Of a stretch of 6,226 bases of DNA, positions 1-5,967 are shown piece by piece. The stretch is from JBAVQS01 sp049694275. Lineage in GTDB: Bacteria; Chloroflexota; Anaerolineae; UBA4142; SHND01. The DNA lies in assembly GCA_049694275.1 (NCBI GenBank), contig JBAVQS010000316.1, positions 1-6,226 of the forward strand, read 5' to 3'. Position 1 is the first letter of the stretch, and each line of letters begins with the position of its first letter. The translations under genes and the position numbers were made by a program. The notes below the pieces were generated by a model. The model searched no databases, was not told where the DNA came from, and was given only the letters and a program-made list of their open reading frames with translations.

Positions 1-522
1 TTTCCCACCGAGCGTCGCGCGGCAGGCGGCTGGTCCACGCCCGGCCAGTGTTCGGTCGTCGTCGAAACGCCGCTCGCCAACATCGGGTTATCGATCTGCT
101 ACGATGGCGATTTTCCCGAGCTCTACCGCGTCATGGCCATCAAGGGTGCCGAGGTGTTTTGCCGTCCCTCCGCGCTCCTGCGCAGCTTTGAAATCTGGGA
201 GATGACCAACAAGGCGCGGGCTTATGACAATCACGTCTATATGCTCGCCTGCAACGCCATTGGCGCCGATGTCGGGAACAATTATTATTTCGGCCACTCG
301 ATGATCGTCAGCCCGATTGCCCAGACGCTTGCCCTGGCACGCGGGACAGAAGAGATCATCGCCATGACACTCGATCCCGATCCGATCAAGCGCATCGGCT
401 ATGGCGCGAAATCGCCCATGATCTTTGACCACCTGCAGGACCGCAACCTGGCCGCCTATGAAGGAATCTTGCAGCCGGCGCAGAGCCGGTTCGAGCCCAG
501 TCGGCGGATCGTCAATAAATGA
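1..522 (+). CDS. Nitrilase-superfamily carbon-nitrogen hydrolase, C-terminal part (5' end outside window)
   Basis: The reading frame is open from base 1 to the TGA at 520-522, giving 173 residues of a protein whose N-terminus lies upstream. Residues 31-42 (SICYDGDFPELY) carry the nucleophile loop of the nitrilase fold, with Cys33 as the likely catalytic cysteine. The downstream segment with RAYDNHVYMLACNAIG and FGHSMIVSP fits the usual core strands of this family. The catalytic Glu and Lys of the E-K-C triad should lie in the missing N-terminal part. Full-length members are usually about 270-330 residues, so roughly 100-150 are missing. Known members hydrolyse amides, nitriles or N-carbamoyl compounds in the cytoplasm. 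The exact substrate cannot be read from this fragment. The next gene starts 7 nt after the stop, so it is probably co-transcribed with the molybdenum hydroxylase, suggesting it releases ammonia or a carboxylate in the same catabolic route (inference). Confidence 0.88.
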   Translation, partial: FPTERRAAGGWSTPGQCSVVVETPLANIGLSICYDGDFPELYRVMAIKGAEVFCRPSALLRSFEIWEMTNKARAYDNHVYMLACNAIGADVGNNYYFGHSMIVSPIAQTLALARGTEEIIAMTLDPDPIKRIGYGAKSPMIFDHLQDRNLAAYEGILQPAQSRFEPSRRIVNK

Positions 523-524
523 GG
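521..524 (+). promoter_or_regulatory. Ribosome binding site of the FAD subunit, overlapping the upstream stop codon
   Basis: GAGG at 521-524 lies 5 nt before the ATG at 530 and shares two bases with the TGA stop of the C-N hydrolase. It decides the start of the FAD subunit at 530 over an in-frame ATG at 425, which lies inside the hydrolase gene and would add 35 residues unlike the family. The overlap suggests translational coupling. Confidence 0.7.
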
Positions 525-529
525 TTCTT

Positions 530-1423
530 ATGCTTCCAACTCCCGGCCTCCCTTCATTTGATTACGTCTGTCCAGCCTCTCCGCAAGAGGTATCCAGGCT
601 CTTGCTCAAGAATGCGGGCGATGTGCGCCTGTTCATGGGCGGGACTGACGTCTTTGTTCGCATGCGCGACGGGTTCTTTTGCCCCAGGCTGCTCGTCGAC
701 CTCAAGCACCTGCCCGGCATGACTGAGGTTCGCTACGGTCCGCGCACCGGGCTGCGTATCGGCGCCGCCGTCGGTATGAACACCCTGGCTCGCCATCCCG
801 CGGTCGTCACACATTATCCAATGCTGGTACAAGCGCTCAACAGCGTCGCCTCCTACCAACTCCGCACTCGCGCCACGATGGGTGGGAACCTGTGCAATGC
901 CTCGCCTGCTGCCGACACTGCGCCAATGGCGCTTGTGCTGGAAGCGAATCTGGTCCTGCATGGCCCGCGCGGCGAGCGGACTGTTCCCATCGCCAGATTT
1001 TTCAAGGGGCCCGGCAAGACCTTGCTCAAACCCGGCGAGTTCCTCCTGCGCCTCGAAATCCCGACACCGCCCAAAGGGGCGGTTGGACGATACTTGAAAC
1101 TTGGGCGGAACGCACACGGGGACCTCTCCATCGTTGGCCTGGCGGCAATCGGCTGGCCGAGTAAAAAGGTGCAATCGGGGTACGAATTCCGTCTCGCCCT
1201 TGCCTCGGTCGCGCCCACCCCGATCCGCGTGCCGGAAGCGGAAGAGATCCTCTCCGCCGCGCCGATCACGCCCGAGGTCATCGAATGGGCCGCCACGGCC
1301 GCGATGGAAACGGCCCAACCGATTGACGATGTGCGCGCAAGCGCCGCTTACCGCAAAGCGATGGTCAAGGCCCTCACCAAGCGGGCCGTTCATTCCATTC
1401 TGAAGGAGATGGGCCAAGTCTGA
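530..1423 (+). CDS. FAD-binding subunit of a molybdenum hydroxylase (xanthine dehydrogenase/CO dehydrogenase medium subunit family)
   Basis: This 297-residue protein is the electron-exit subunit of a xanthine dehydrogenase/CO dehydrogenase-type complex. It binds FAD and takes electrons from the [2Fe-2S] subunit. Length matches the family (about 280-300 residues). The N-terminal two thirds form the FAD-binding domain of molybdopterin dehydrogenases: residues 36-42 (MGGTDVF) are the first FAD loop, and residues 113-132, containing TMGGNLCNASPAADTAP, are the second, diagnostic FAD pyrophosphate-binding loop. Residues from about 185 (GRYLKLGRNAHGDLSIVG) to the end correspond to the CO dehydrogenase flavoprotein C-terminal domain. 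No signal peptide or membrane segment is seen, so it is cytoplasmic. The start at 530 is chosen from the GAGG site and family fit. Gene order FAD, Fe-S, Mo is the coxM-coxS-coxL order, but the order does not define the substrate. Confidence 0.93.
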   Translation: MLPTPGLPSFDYVCPASPQEVSRLLLKNAGDVRLFMGGTDVFVRMRDGFFCPRLLVDLKHLPGMTEVRYGPRTGLRIGAAVGMNTLARHPAVVTHYPMLVQALNSVASYQLRTRATMGGNLCNASPAADTAPMALVLEANLVLHGPRGERTVPIARFFKGPGKTLLKPGEFLLRLEIPTPPKGAVGRYLKLGRNAHGDLSIVGLAAIGWPSKKVQSGYEFRLALASVAPTPIRVPEAEEILSAAPITPEVIEWAATAAMETAQPIDDVRASAAYRKAMVKALTKRAVHSILKEMGQV

Positions 1424-1427
1424 GCTT

Positions 1428-1451
1428 CGCGCTTGCGTTTTACGCATCGCG
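1428..1451 (+). other. Small intercistronic hairpin between FAD and Fe-S subunit genes
   Basis: The 44-nt gap holds an interrupted palindrome: CGCG (1428-1431) pairs with CGCG (1448-1451), and TGCG (1434-1437) with CGCA (1443-1446), around a TTTTA loop. It ends 6 nt before the Shine-Dalgarno of the Fe-S gene. There is no T-run after it, so it does not look like a terminator. It could affect mRNA stability or subunit stoichiometry, or be a decayed spacer repeat. The stem is short, so support is weak. Confidence 0.3.
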
Positions 1452-1457
1452 TTTCAT

Positions 1458-1463
1458 GGAGAG
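1458..1463 (+). promoter_or_regulatory. Ribosome binding site of the [2Fe-2S] subunit
   Basis: GGAGAG at 1458-1463 lies 4 nt before the ATG at 1468. An in-frame ATG at 1456 overlaps this site and has no Shine-Dalgarno of its own in a suitable position. The start at 1468 is therefore preferred, which removes four residues (MESF) from the longest reading. Confidence 0.65.
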
Positions 1464-1467
1464 TTTT

Positions 1468-1929
1468 ATGTCCCAACACGAAATCAGTCTGCAAGTAAAT
1501 GGGGCCGCGGAACGCGCGACCGTGCCATCGAACATGACGTTGTTAACCCTGCTGCGCGAGGTGCTCGTCCTGACCGGGACCAAGAACGGCTGTACGGCCG
1601 GCGAATGTGGGGCGTGCACCGTCCTGATGAACGGCGAGCCGATCAATGCCTGCATGGTCCTTGCCGTCGAGGCGAACGGCGCGGATATTCTCACGGTTGA
1701 AGGGCTGGTGCATGACGGAAAGCTTGACCGGCTTCAAGAAAAATTCGTCGAGCTGACCGGCGTCCAGTGCGGCTTTTGTACCCCTGGCATGTTGATCAGC
1801 GCGCGGGCCCTGCTCAATCGCCATCCCCATCCCACCGAGGCGCAGATTCAGGAAGCGCTGATCGGCAATCTCTGCCGCTGCACCGGCTATACCCGTATCG
1901 TCCAGGCAGTCCAGGAGGCGACACGATGA
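1468..1929 (+). CDS. Two-[2Fe-2S] iron-sulfur subunit of a molybdenum hydroxylase (small subunit)
   Basis: This 153-residue protein carries electrons from the Mo site to FAD. The N-terminal half is a plant-ferredoxin-like domain with cluster ligands Cys42, Cys47, Cys50 and Cys62 (NGCTAGECGACTVLMNG, then INAC). The C-terminal half is the helical [2Fe-2S]-binding domain with Cys101, Cys104, Cys136 and Cys138 (QCGFCTPGM and GNLCRCTGYTRIV). All eight expected cysteines are present and the length is typical (about 150-170), so the gene looks intact. The protein lacks a twin-arginine leader, which some periplasmic relatives carry, so a cytoplasmic complex is expected. Its 3' end overlaps the Mo subunit gene by 4 nt (ATGA), a usual arrangement for translational coupling of partner subunits. 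It is recognisable as a CoxS/XdhC/HcrC-type subunit, but sequence alone does not say which substrate class. Confidence 0.95.
   Translation: MSQHEISLQVNGAAERATVPSNMTLLTLLREVLVLTGTKNGCTAGECGACTVLMNGEPINACMVLAVEANGADILTVEGLVHDGKLDRLQEKFVELTGVQCGFCTPGMLISARALLNRHPHPTEAQIQEALIGNLCRCTGYTRIVQAVQEATR
1913..1918 (+). promoter_or_regulatory. Ribosome binding site of the Mo subunit, inside the Fe-S gene
   Basis: A full AGGAGG at 1913-1918 lies 7 nt before the ATG at 1926. It sits within the last codons of the Fe-S subunit and fixes the Mo subunit start at the ATGA overlap. The in-frame ATG at 1767 is rejected because it would add 53 residues that are only the Fe-S gene read in another frame. Confidence 0.8.
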
Positions 1930-4265
1930 TTGCTCCATCCCCTATCGGCGAGAGTATCCCCCGTGTGGATGCAGTGGAAAAGGTCACAGGCGCGGCCAAG
2001 TTCGCCGACGATTTACAGTTCGGCCCCGGCCTCCTCTACGGTCGTCTCGTCCGCAGCCCGCACCCGCACGCGCTCATCAAGAAAATCGATGCGAGCAAAG
2101 CGCTGGCGCTCCCAGGCGTCAAAGCGGTGGTCACCGGCGCGGATACGCCGGGGTATATCGGCCTCTATCTACAGGACCGGCACATTTTTTGCACAGACCG
2201 CGCCCGCTATATCGGTGATCCGGTCGCGGGCGTCGTGGCGACGAACGAAGAGATTGCCGAGCAGGCATGCAAGCTGGTCGAGGTGGAATACGAGGTGCTC
2301 CCCGCCCTGTTCGACCCCGAAGTGTCGGCCCGCCCCGAAGCGCCTCAGATCCATCCCGAACTGGGCGACTATCACTATGTCGATTTCATATTCCCCAAGC
2401 CGGGAACCAACATCTCGAATCATTTCAAGATTCGCAAAGGGGACGTCGAGGGCGCATGGGCGCAGTGCGAGGTGATCGTTCAACAAACCTACCGCGTGCC
2501 CCAGATCCAGCACGTTCCGATCGAGCCACACGTCGCGGTCGCCCAGGCCGAGCAATCGGGTAAGGTGACGCTCTGGGCCACCAGCCAGTCCCCGTTTGCC
2601 CAGCGCAACCTGATCGCCAAGGCATTGGGAATCAGCCAGGGCGACCTGCGTGTCGTCGCTCCCTACATCGGCGGCGGGTTTGGCAGCAAGGCGGGCGTCT
2701 CGATGGAAGCGTGCGCCGTTGTCATGGCGCAAAAAGTGCCCGGCCGCCCGGTCAAGCTCCGCCTGACGCGTGAAGAGGAATTCTACACTGCGTTCGTGCG
2801 CCAGGGTCTCATCGCCCACATCCAGATGGGCGCGAATAAAGAGGGCAAGATCATTGTCATGAAGACCGAGTATTACTGGGACGCCGGCGCATACACGGAA
2901 TACGGCGTCAATATTACGCGGGCCTCCGGTTACTCTTCGACCGGACCCTACGAGATTCCGAACGTCTGGACCGATTCCTACTGCTCTTATACCAACCACC
3001 CGGTGGGCGGGCCGATGCGCGGCTTTGGCATGCCCGAGATTCACTGGGGCATCGAGCAGACGGTCGACCGCGTCGCCGAAAAGCTCGGCATGGACCCCAA
3101 AGAGATACGGCTCAAGAACTGCCTACGAACCGGAAGCCAGGTCGTCACCGGCTGGACGATGCACCCGACCGGGTTAACCGAATGCATTGAAAAGGCGACC
3201 GCCGCAATCAACTGGGGCAAGCGAGAATCGCCAACCGCGCCAAATAAAAAGCGCGGCAAGGGGCTTGCCATCATGTGGAAAGCGCCGGCGATGCCGCCGA
3301 ATGCCGGCTCGTCGGCGTACGTGCGCCTCAACGAAGATGCCACGGTCACCGTCGGCCTCGGCGGCCAGGAGATCGGTCAAGGGACATTCACAGTCATGGC
3401 GCAGATGGCTGCCGCTGCGCTCGGCGTGCCCATCAGTTGGGTCCGTATTGCCACCCCGGTCGATACGCAGTACAGTCCCTACGAGTGGCAAACAGTCGCC
3501 TCGCGCCTGACGTGGAGTATGGGCAACGCGGTGGCCGCTGCGGCGCGGCATGCGCGCCAGCAGATTCTCGAGTTGGTCGCCGAGCACTGGGAAGAAAAGA
3601 TCGAGGACCTGGACATCAAAGAGGGCATGGTCATTTCGTACAAGACCGAGGAGACCCTGCCGCTGCAAAACATGGTCGTCTATGGCCTACCGAAAAAGGG
3701 CGACAGCGGCTGGCGCGGCGGGCCGGTAATCGGGCGCGGCGAATTCATGCCGACCTACGTCACCGGGCTCGATCCCGAAACCGGTCAGGGCCCCCGCTCG
3801 GTCGTCCACTATACGGTCGGCTGCCAGGCCGTGGACCTCGAAGTGGATATCGAAACCGGCCAGGTCGAAATCCTCCGCGTCGCCGCCGCATTCGACGTGG
3901 GCAAGGCCATCAACCCCGAGCAGGTACGCGCCCAGATGGAAGGGGGCGTCGTACAGGGCGCTTCGTCCGCCCTCCTGGAGCAGCTCCAGTTGCGCAACGG
4001 CAAGGTGCTCAACCCCTCCTTTGTCGATTATCGCATTGCCACATCGGTCGATACGCCGCGCGAGATCATCCCGATCATCGTCGAAGAGCCGCAGGACGAT
4101 GGTCCCTGGGGCGCACGCGGCATTGGCGAGCACGCGATGGTCCCCACCGCGCCGGCCATCGCCAACGCGATCCATGACGCCGTCGGCATCCGTCTGCCGA
4201 ACATGCCGCTCACGGCCGAGCGCATCTTTATGGCGATGCAAAAAAATAGCGCGATAGGCGAATAG
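1926..4265 (+). CDS. Molybdopterin-binding catalytic subunit of a molybdenum hydroxylase (xanthine dehydrogenase superfamily, substrate uncertain)
   Basis: This 779-residue subunit holds the Mo-cofactor and hydroxylates the substrate with water-derived oxygen. Residues about 15-130 form the a/b hammerhead domain (RVDAVEKVTGAAKFADDL). The rest is the Mo-cofactor-binding region: Gln221 in ATSQSPF, the GGGFGSK loop (249-255), MRGFG (364-368), GQEIGQG (480-486), and GARGIGEHAMVP with the expected catalytic base Glu735. By-eye alignment to bovine xanthine oxidase keeps counterparts of Gln767 (Gln221), Arg880 (Arg332), Phe914 (Phe367) and Glu1261 (Glu735). Glu802 is replaced by Ala256, and Phe1009/Thr1010 by Pro454/Ala455. 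The CoxL active-site motif AYRCSFR is absent, so this is not a form I aerobic CO dehydrogenase. Length is usual for a separate large subunit (about 750-800). The gene overlaps the Fe-S gene by 4 nt. An N-heterocycle or aldehyde oxidation role is plausible; a plain xanthine dehydrogenase label would be over-confident. Confidence 0.94.
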   Translation: MIAPSPIGESIPRVDAVEKVTGAAKFADDLQFGPGLLYGRLVRSPHPHALIKKIDASKALALPGVKAVVTGADTPGYIGLYLQDRHIFCTDRARYIGDPVAGVVATNEEIAEQACKLVEVEYEVLPALFDPEVSARPEAPQIHPELGDYHYVDFIFPKPGTNISNHFKIRKGDVEGAWAQCEVIVQQTYRVPQIQHVPIEPHVAVAQAEQSGKVTLWATSQSPFAQRNLIAKALGISQGDLRVVAPYIGGGFGSKAGVSMEACAVVMAQKVPGRPVKLRLTREEEFYTAFVRQGLIAHIQMGANKEGKIIVMKTEYYWDAGAYTEYGVNITRASGYSSTGPYEIPNVWTDSYCSYTNHPVGGPMRGFGMPEIHWGIEQTVDRVAEKLGMDPKEIRLKNCLRTGSQVVTGWTMHPTGLTECIEKATAAINWGKRESPTAPNKKRGKGLAIMWKAPAMPPNAGSSAYVRLNEDATVTVGLGGQEIGQGTFTVMAQMAAAALGVPISWVRIATPVDTQYSPYEWQTVASRLTWSMGNAVAAAARHARQQILELVAEHWEEKIEDLDIKEGMVISYKTEETLPLQNMVVYGLPKKGDSGWRGGPVIGRGEFMPTYVTGLDPETGQGPRSVVHYTVGCQAVDLEVDIETGQVEILRVAAAFDVGKAINPEQVRAQMEGGVVQGASSALLEQLQLRNGKVLNPSFVDYRIATSVDTPREIIPIIVEEPQDDGPWGARGIGEHAMVPTAPAIANAIHDAVGIRLPNMPLTAERIFMAMQKNSAIGE

Positions 4266-4292
4266 TCGAATCGTGCAATAGCCAGATACAAC

Positions 4293-5270
4293 ATGCACAC
4301 GCGCTTTTCCCCATACTCCCCCCCTCACCTGAACGCGCAGTCCGTACAGGAGGGGGGGACGGGGGGTGAGGCCGAACTCGTCGGCGAAACCGCCCATCGC
4401 CTGTTATCCAACGGCTTTTCCGGGAGCGTCCTTGCAGCGGTTTCAAAAGCGGTCTATCTGGTCGATTCCGCAGAACGAGTCATCTGGCTCGGTCAATCTG
4501 GCAGAGCGACAGGCGGGTCGCCCCTGCCGGCCCATCCCCGTGCCATCCATGCCCCCTTTGCTCCCAACCTCTTTCGAGTGGGCATGGCCTGTCGTTCAGA
4601 TCAAGAACGCCTGTGGTTCGATAACGGCGCATCAGTCATCTGGCGCAACACACCGGTCTGGCATCCGCCATCTCTGCCGGCGCTCGCGCCGATTACCCAG
4701 GTCCATGCACACGCGCAGCAATTGTCGGAAACACTCGCGACGCTGAATTGTGATGAGAGCATGGCGCAGGCCCTGTTCACCATGCTCCGCCTCCGGCAAG
4801 CGGACCAGAGGGTGTCCCCAATCATCCTGGATGCGCTGCGAGAAGTCATCGACTCGTGTTCCAGGCAAGACATAGCAGTAGTCGCGCAGACCGGGCGCGC
4901 CCTCGTCGGCCTCGGGCCAGGGCTAACGCCCTCTGGAGATGATTTCCTGGGGGGGCTCTTTTTTGCGCTCTATTACCTGCAAGCGGCTTATCAAGATACA
5001 CGGTGGGATTGGCAGCCGGTTCAATCGCTGCTCGATTGGGCACGCACACGAACCAACCTCATCAGCTATACCCTCTTGACCGATCACGCACAGGGACAAG
5101 GGGTTAAGCCACTCCATACCCTCCTGATCGCCTTGTTTGAAGGACAAGCGGTTCACGTCGCGATGGAACATGCCCAACAACTCATCACCATTGGGCACAC
5201 CTCGGGTTGGGATATTCTTGCCGGGGCGTTTACCGGAATGCTGACATTCGGGCAAAACGTTGGAGTATAA
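4293..5270 (+). CDS. DUF2877 family protein (AllH-like)
   Basis: This 325-residue protein is recognised by the DUF2877 hallmark GLGPGLTPSGDDFLGG at residues 206-221, with a second conserved block HTSGWDILAGAFTGM (302-316) and RTNLISYTLL (253-262) between them. E. coli AllH (formerly YlbF) is a member and has been reported as one of three genes needed for oxamate carbamoyltransferase (AllFGH) in allantoin breakdown. The biochemical role of other members is unclear. FdrA/AllF and AllG partners are not in this window. The gene starts 27 nt after the Mo subunit stop. ATG 4293 lacks a clear Shine-Dalgarno, but no ATG, GTG or TTG occurs in frame between it and the family-like region beginning near residue 28. 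Residues 1-27 are encoded by a C/G-tract hairpin and do not look like family sequence, so the true N-terminus is uncertain. The rest of the protein looks intact and soluble. Confidence 0.85.
   Translation: MHTRFSPYSPPHLNAQSVQEGGTGGEAELVGETAHRLLSNGFSGSVLAAVSKAVYLVDSAERVIWLGQSGRATGGSPLPAHPRAIHAPFAPNLFRVGMACRSDQERLWFDNGASVIWRNTPVWHPPSLPALAPITQVHAHAQQLSETLATLNCDESMAQALFTMLRLRQADQRVSPIILDALREVIDSCSRQDIAVVAQTGRALVGLGPGLTPSGDDFLGGLFFALYYLQAAYQDTRWDWQPVQSLLDWARTRTNLISYTLLTDHAQGQGVKPLHTLLIALFEGQAVHVAMEHAQQLITIGHTSGWDILAGAFTGMLTFGQNVGV
4317..4359 (+). repeat. C-tract/G-tract hairpin inside the 5' end of the DUF2877 gene
   Basis: TCCCCCCCTC (4317-4326) is perfectly complementary to GAGGGGGGGA (4350-4359). 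The inner bases CTG (4329-4331) and CAG (4347-4349) can extend the stem after a two-base bulge. A further run of six G follows at 4361-4366. C/G-tract palindromes of this sort are common between genes in repeat-rich genomes. Here the element lies inside the reading frame, encoding the atypical N-terminus, and a Shine-Dalgarno-like AGGAGG (4348-4353) is buried in its right arm. There is no following T-run, so it is not a standard terminator. Confidence 0.6.
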
Positions 5271-5271
5271 T
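5241..5271 (+). promoter_or_regulatory. Sigma70-like promoter of the Uma2-family gene, overlapping the end of the DUF2877 gene
   Basis: A perfect TATAAT at 5266-5271 is preceded by CTGACA at 5241-5246, five of six matches to TTGACA, with a slightly long 19-nt spacer. The -10 box overlaps the TAA stop (5268-5270) of the DUF2877 gene. A transcript starting near 5278 would leave a leader of about 27 nt before the GTG at 5305, containing the GGAGG site. This suggests the Uma2-family gene was a separate transcription unit. Support is by motif only. Confidence 0.5.
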
Positions 5272-5290
5272 AGAGGTATCCCAGTAGAAC

Positions 5291-5295
5291 GGAGG
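5291..5295 (+). promoter_or_regulatory. Ribosome binding site that sets a GTG start for the Uma2-family gene
   Basis: GGAGG at 5291-5295 is 9 nt before GTG 5305. The in-frame ATG at 5260 lies within the DUF2877 gene and upstream of the -10 box, and its extra 15 residues do not resemble the family. GTG 5305 gives MEKRAEHRYTPEEYL, a typical Uma2 N-terminus. Confidence 0.65.
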
Positions 5296-5304
5296 TTGGG
5301 GATC

Positions 5305-5846
5305 GTGGAGAAACGCGCCGAGCATCGGTATACGCCCGAAGAATATCTCGCGATGGAAGAGGCAGCCGAATACAAGAGCGAATACCGCAACGGCAAGATT
5401 GTCGCGCTCGCCGGCGGGTCCAGCGATCACGCGGTAATAGCAGGAAATGTTCTATCGCAATTACACAGCGCACTAGAGCCGAAACCCTGTCGCGTCTATG
5501 GCAGCGATATGCGAGTGTTCGTCGAACGCAGCCGGCTCTACACGTACCCTGACGTGACCGTAATCTGCGGCAAGCCACAATTCGCAAAAGGCAGGATCGC
5601 GTTCAGAAATTCAGCTATTACAAGCGACTCGATTCACTGGAAGAATATCTGCTCGTCGATTCCGAGCGCGTTCACGTGACGCGCCTGGCCCGCGAGAGCG
5701 AGAACAAATGGATCATTGAGATGTTTGACGACCCGGACGCTGTGATTCATTTGGCATCGGTCGATTGTGACATCCCCGTGCGACGTATGTACCTCAAGGT
5801 CGATTTCGCCTGGCGGAAAGCAGAATCTGCCCTTTTTACCACCTAG
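5305..5846 (+). pseudogene. Uma2-family (DUF820) putative restriction-like endonuclease, broken by internal deletion and frameshift
   Basis: Residues 1-97 from GTG 5305 match the N-terminal half of Uma2-family proteins: YTPEEYLAMEEAAEYKSEY, AGGSSDHAVIAGNVL, YGSDMRV and TYPDVTVICGKPQFAKGR, including Asp83 of the PD-(D/E)xK-like site. At about 5595 the family sequence jumps to another frame, where codons from 5595 to the TAG at 5844-5846 encode DRVQKFSYYKRLDSLEEYLLV and the usual C-terminal half. The segment normally between them, about 21 residues with the conserved VEVLSPST block and a catalytic acidic residue, is absent. A deletion of about 64 nt (3n+1) explains both the gap and the shift. 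The first frame alone ends at 5679, giving a 124-residue truncated protein. These proteins are frequent in Cyanobacteria and Chloroflexota and poorly characterised. The stop of the second frame is made by the adjoining inserted element. The gene is very likely inactive. Confidence 0.87.
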
Positions 5847-5967
5847 AGCGAATTCCATTTTGATTGATGGGGTTGTAGGGGCAATCCCTTGTGGTTGCCC
5901 TACACATGGGCGAGCACAAGGCATCGCCCCTACGACGATGCCGTAAGCGAAACTGGAATTCGCTCTA
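5844..5967. mobile_element. MITE-like element (120 bp) with terminal inverted repeats and TA target duplication
   Basis: The element spans 5846-5965. Its ends read GAGCGAATTCCATTTT (5846-5861) and, on the other strand, GAGCGAATTCCAGTTT (5965-5950), so 15 of 16 bases match. TA at 5844-5845 and TA at 5966-5967 flank it directly, as expected for a TA target-site duplication. Inside, two inverted 26-nt copies (5875-5900 and 5908-5933, about 22 of 26 matching) begin GTAGGGGC and face each other across a 7-nt spacer, making the whole element nearly palindromic. It has no coding capacity. TA targeting is typical of the IS630/Tc1/mariner group, and some IS5-family groups also use short TA-type targets. 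The mobilising transposase is therefore not identified. Confidence 0.8.

Noticed and set aside
554..1447. Minus-strand open frame of 297 codons opposite the FAD subunit gene
   Set aside because: It mirrors the FAD subunit gene nearly exactly and its translation has no motif; it is explained by codon bias on the coding strand.
2169..3044. Long minus-strand open frame of 291 codons opposite the Mo subunit gene
   Set aside because: It lies wholly inside a well-supported gene, has no recognisable family features, and is the usual antisense shadow in high-GC coding DNA.
1926..4265. Aerobic CO dehydrogenase (CoxL) identity, suggested by the coxMSL-like gene order
   Set aside because: The form I active-site loop AYRCSFR is not present; the corresponding region reads GGPMRGFGMPE, as in other members of the superfamily.
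4366..4746. GTG 4366 preceded by AGGAGG as a start for a separate 126-residue protein
   Set aside because: It is out of frame with the DUF2877 gene and its translation has no family resemblance; the AGGAGG belongs to the C/G-tract hairpin.
5875..5933. Inverted GTAGGGGC-type repeats as a CRISPR-like or terminator structure
   Set aside because: There are only two copies, they are inverted with a 7-nt spacer, and both lie inside the TA-flanked element; no T-run follows, so neither a CRISPR array nor a terminator is supported.
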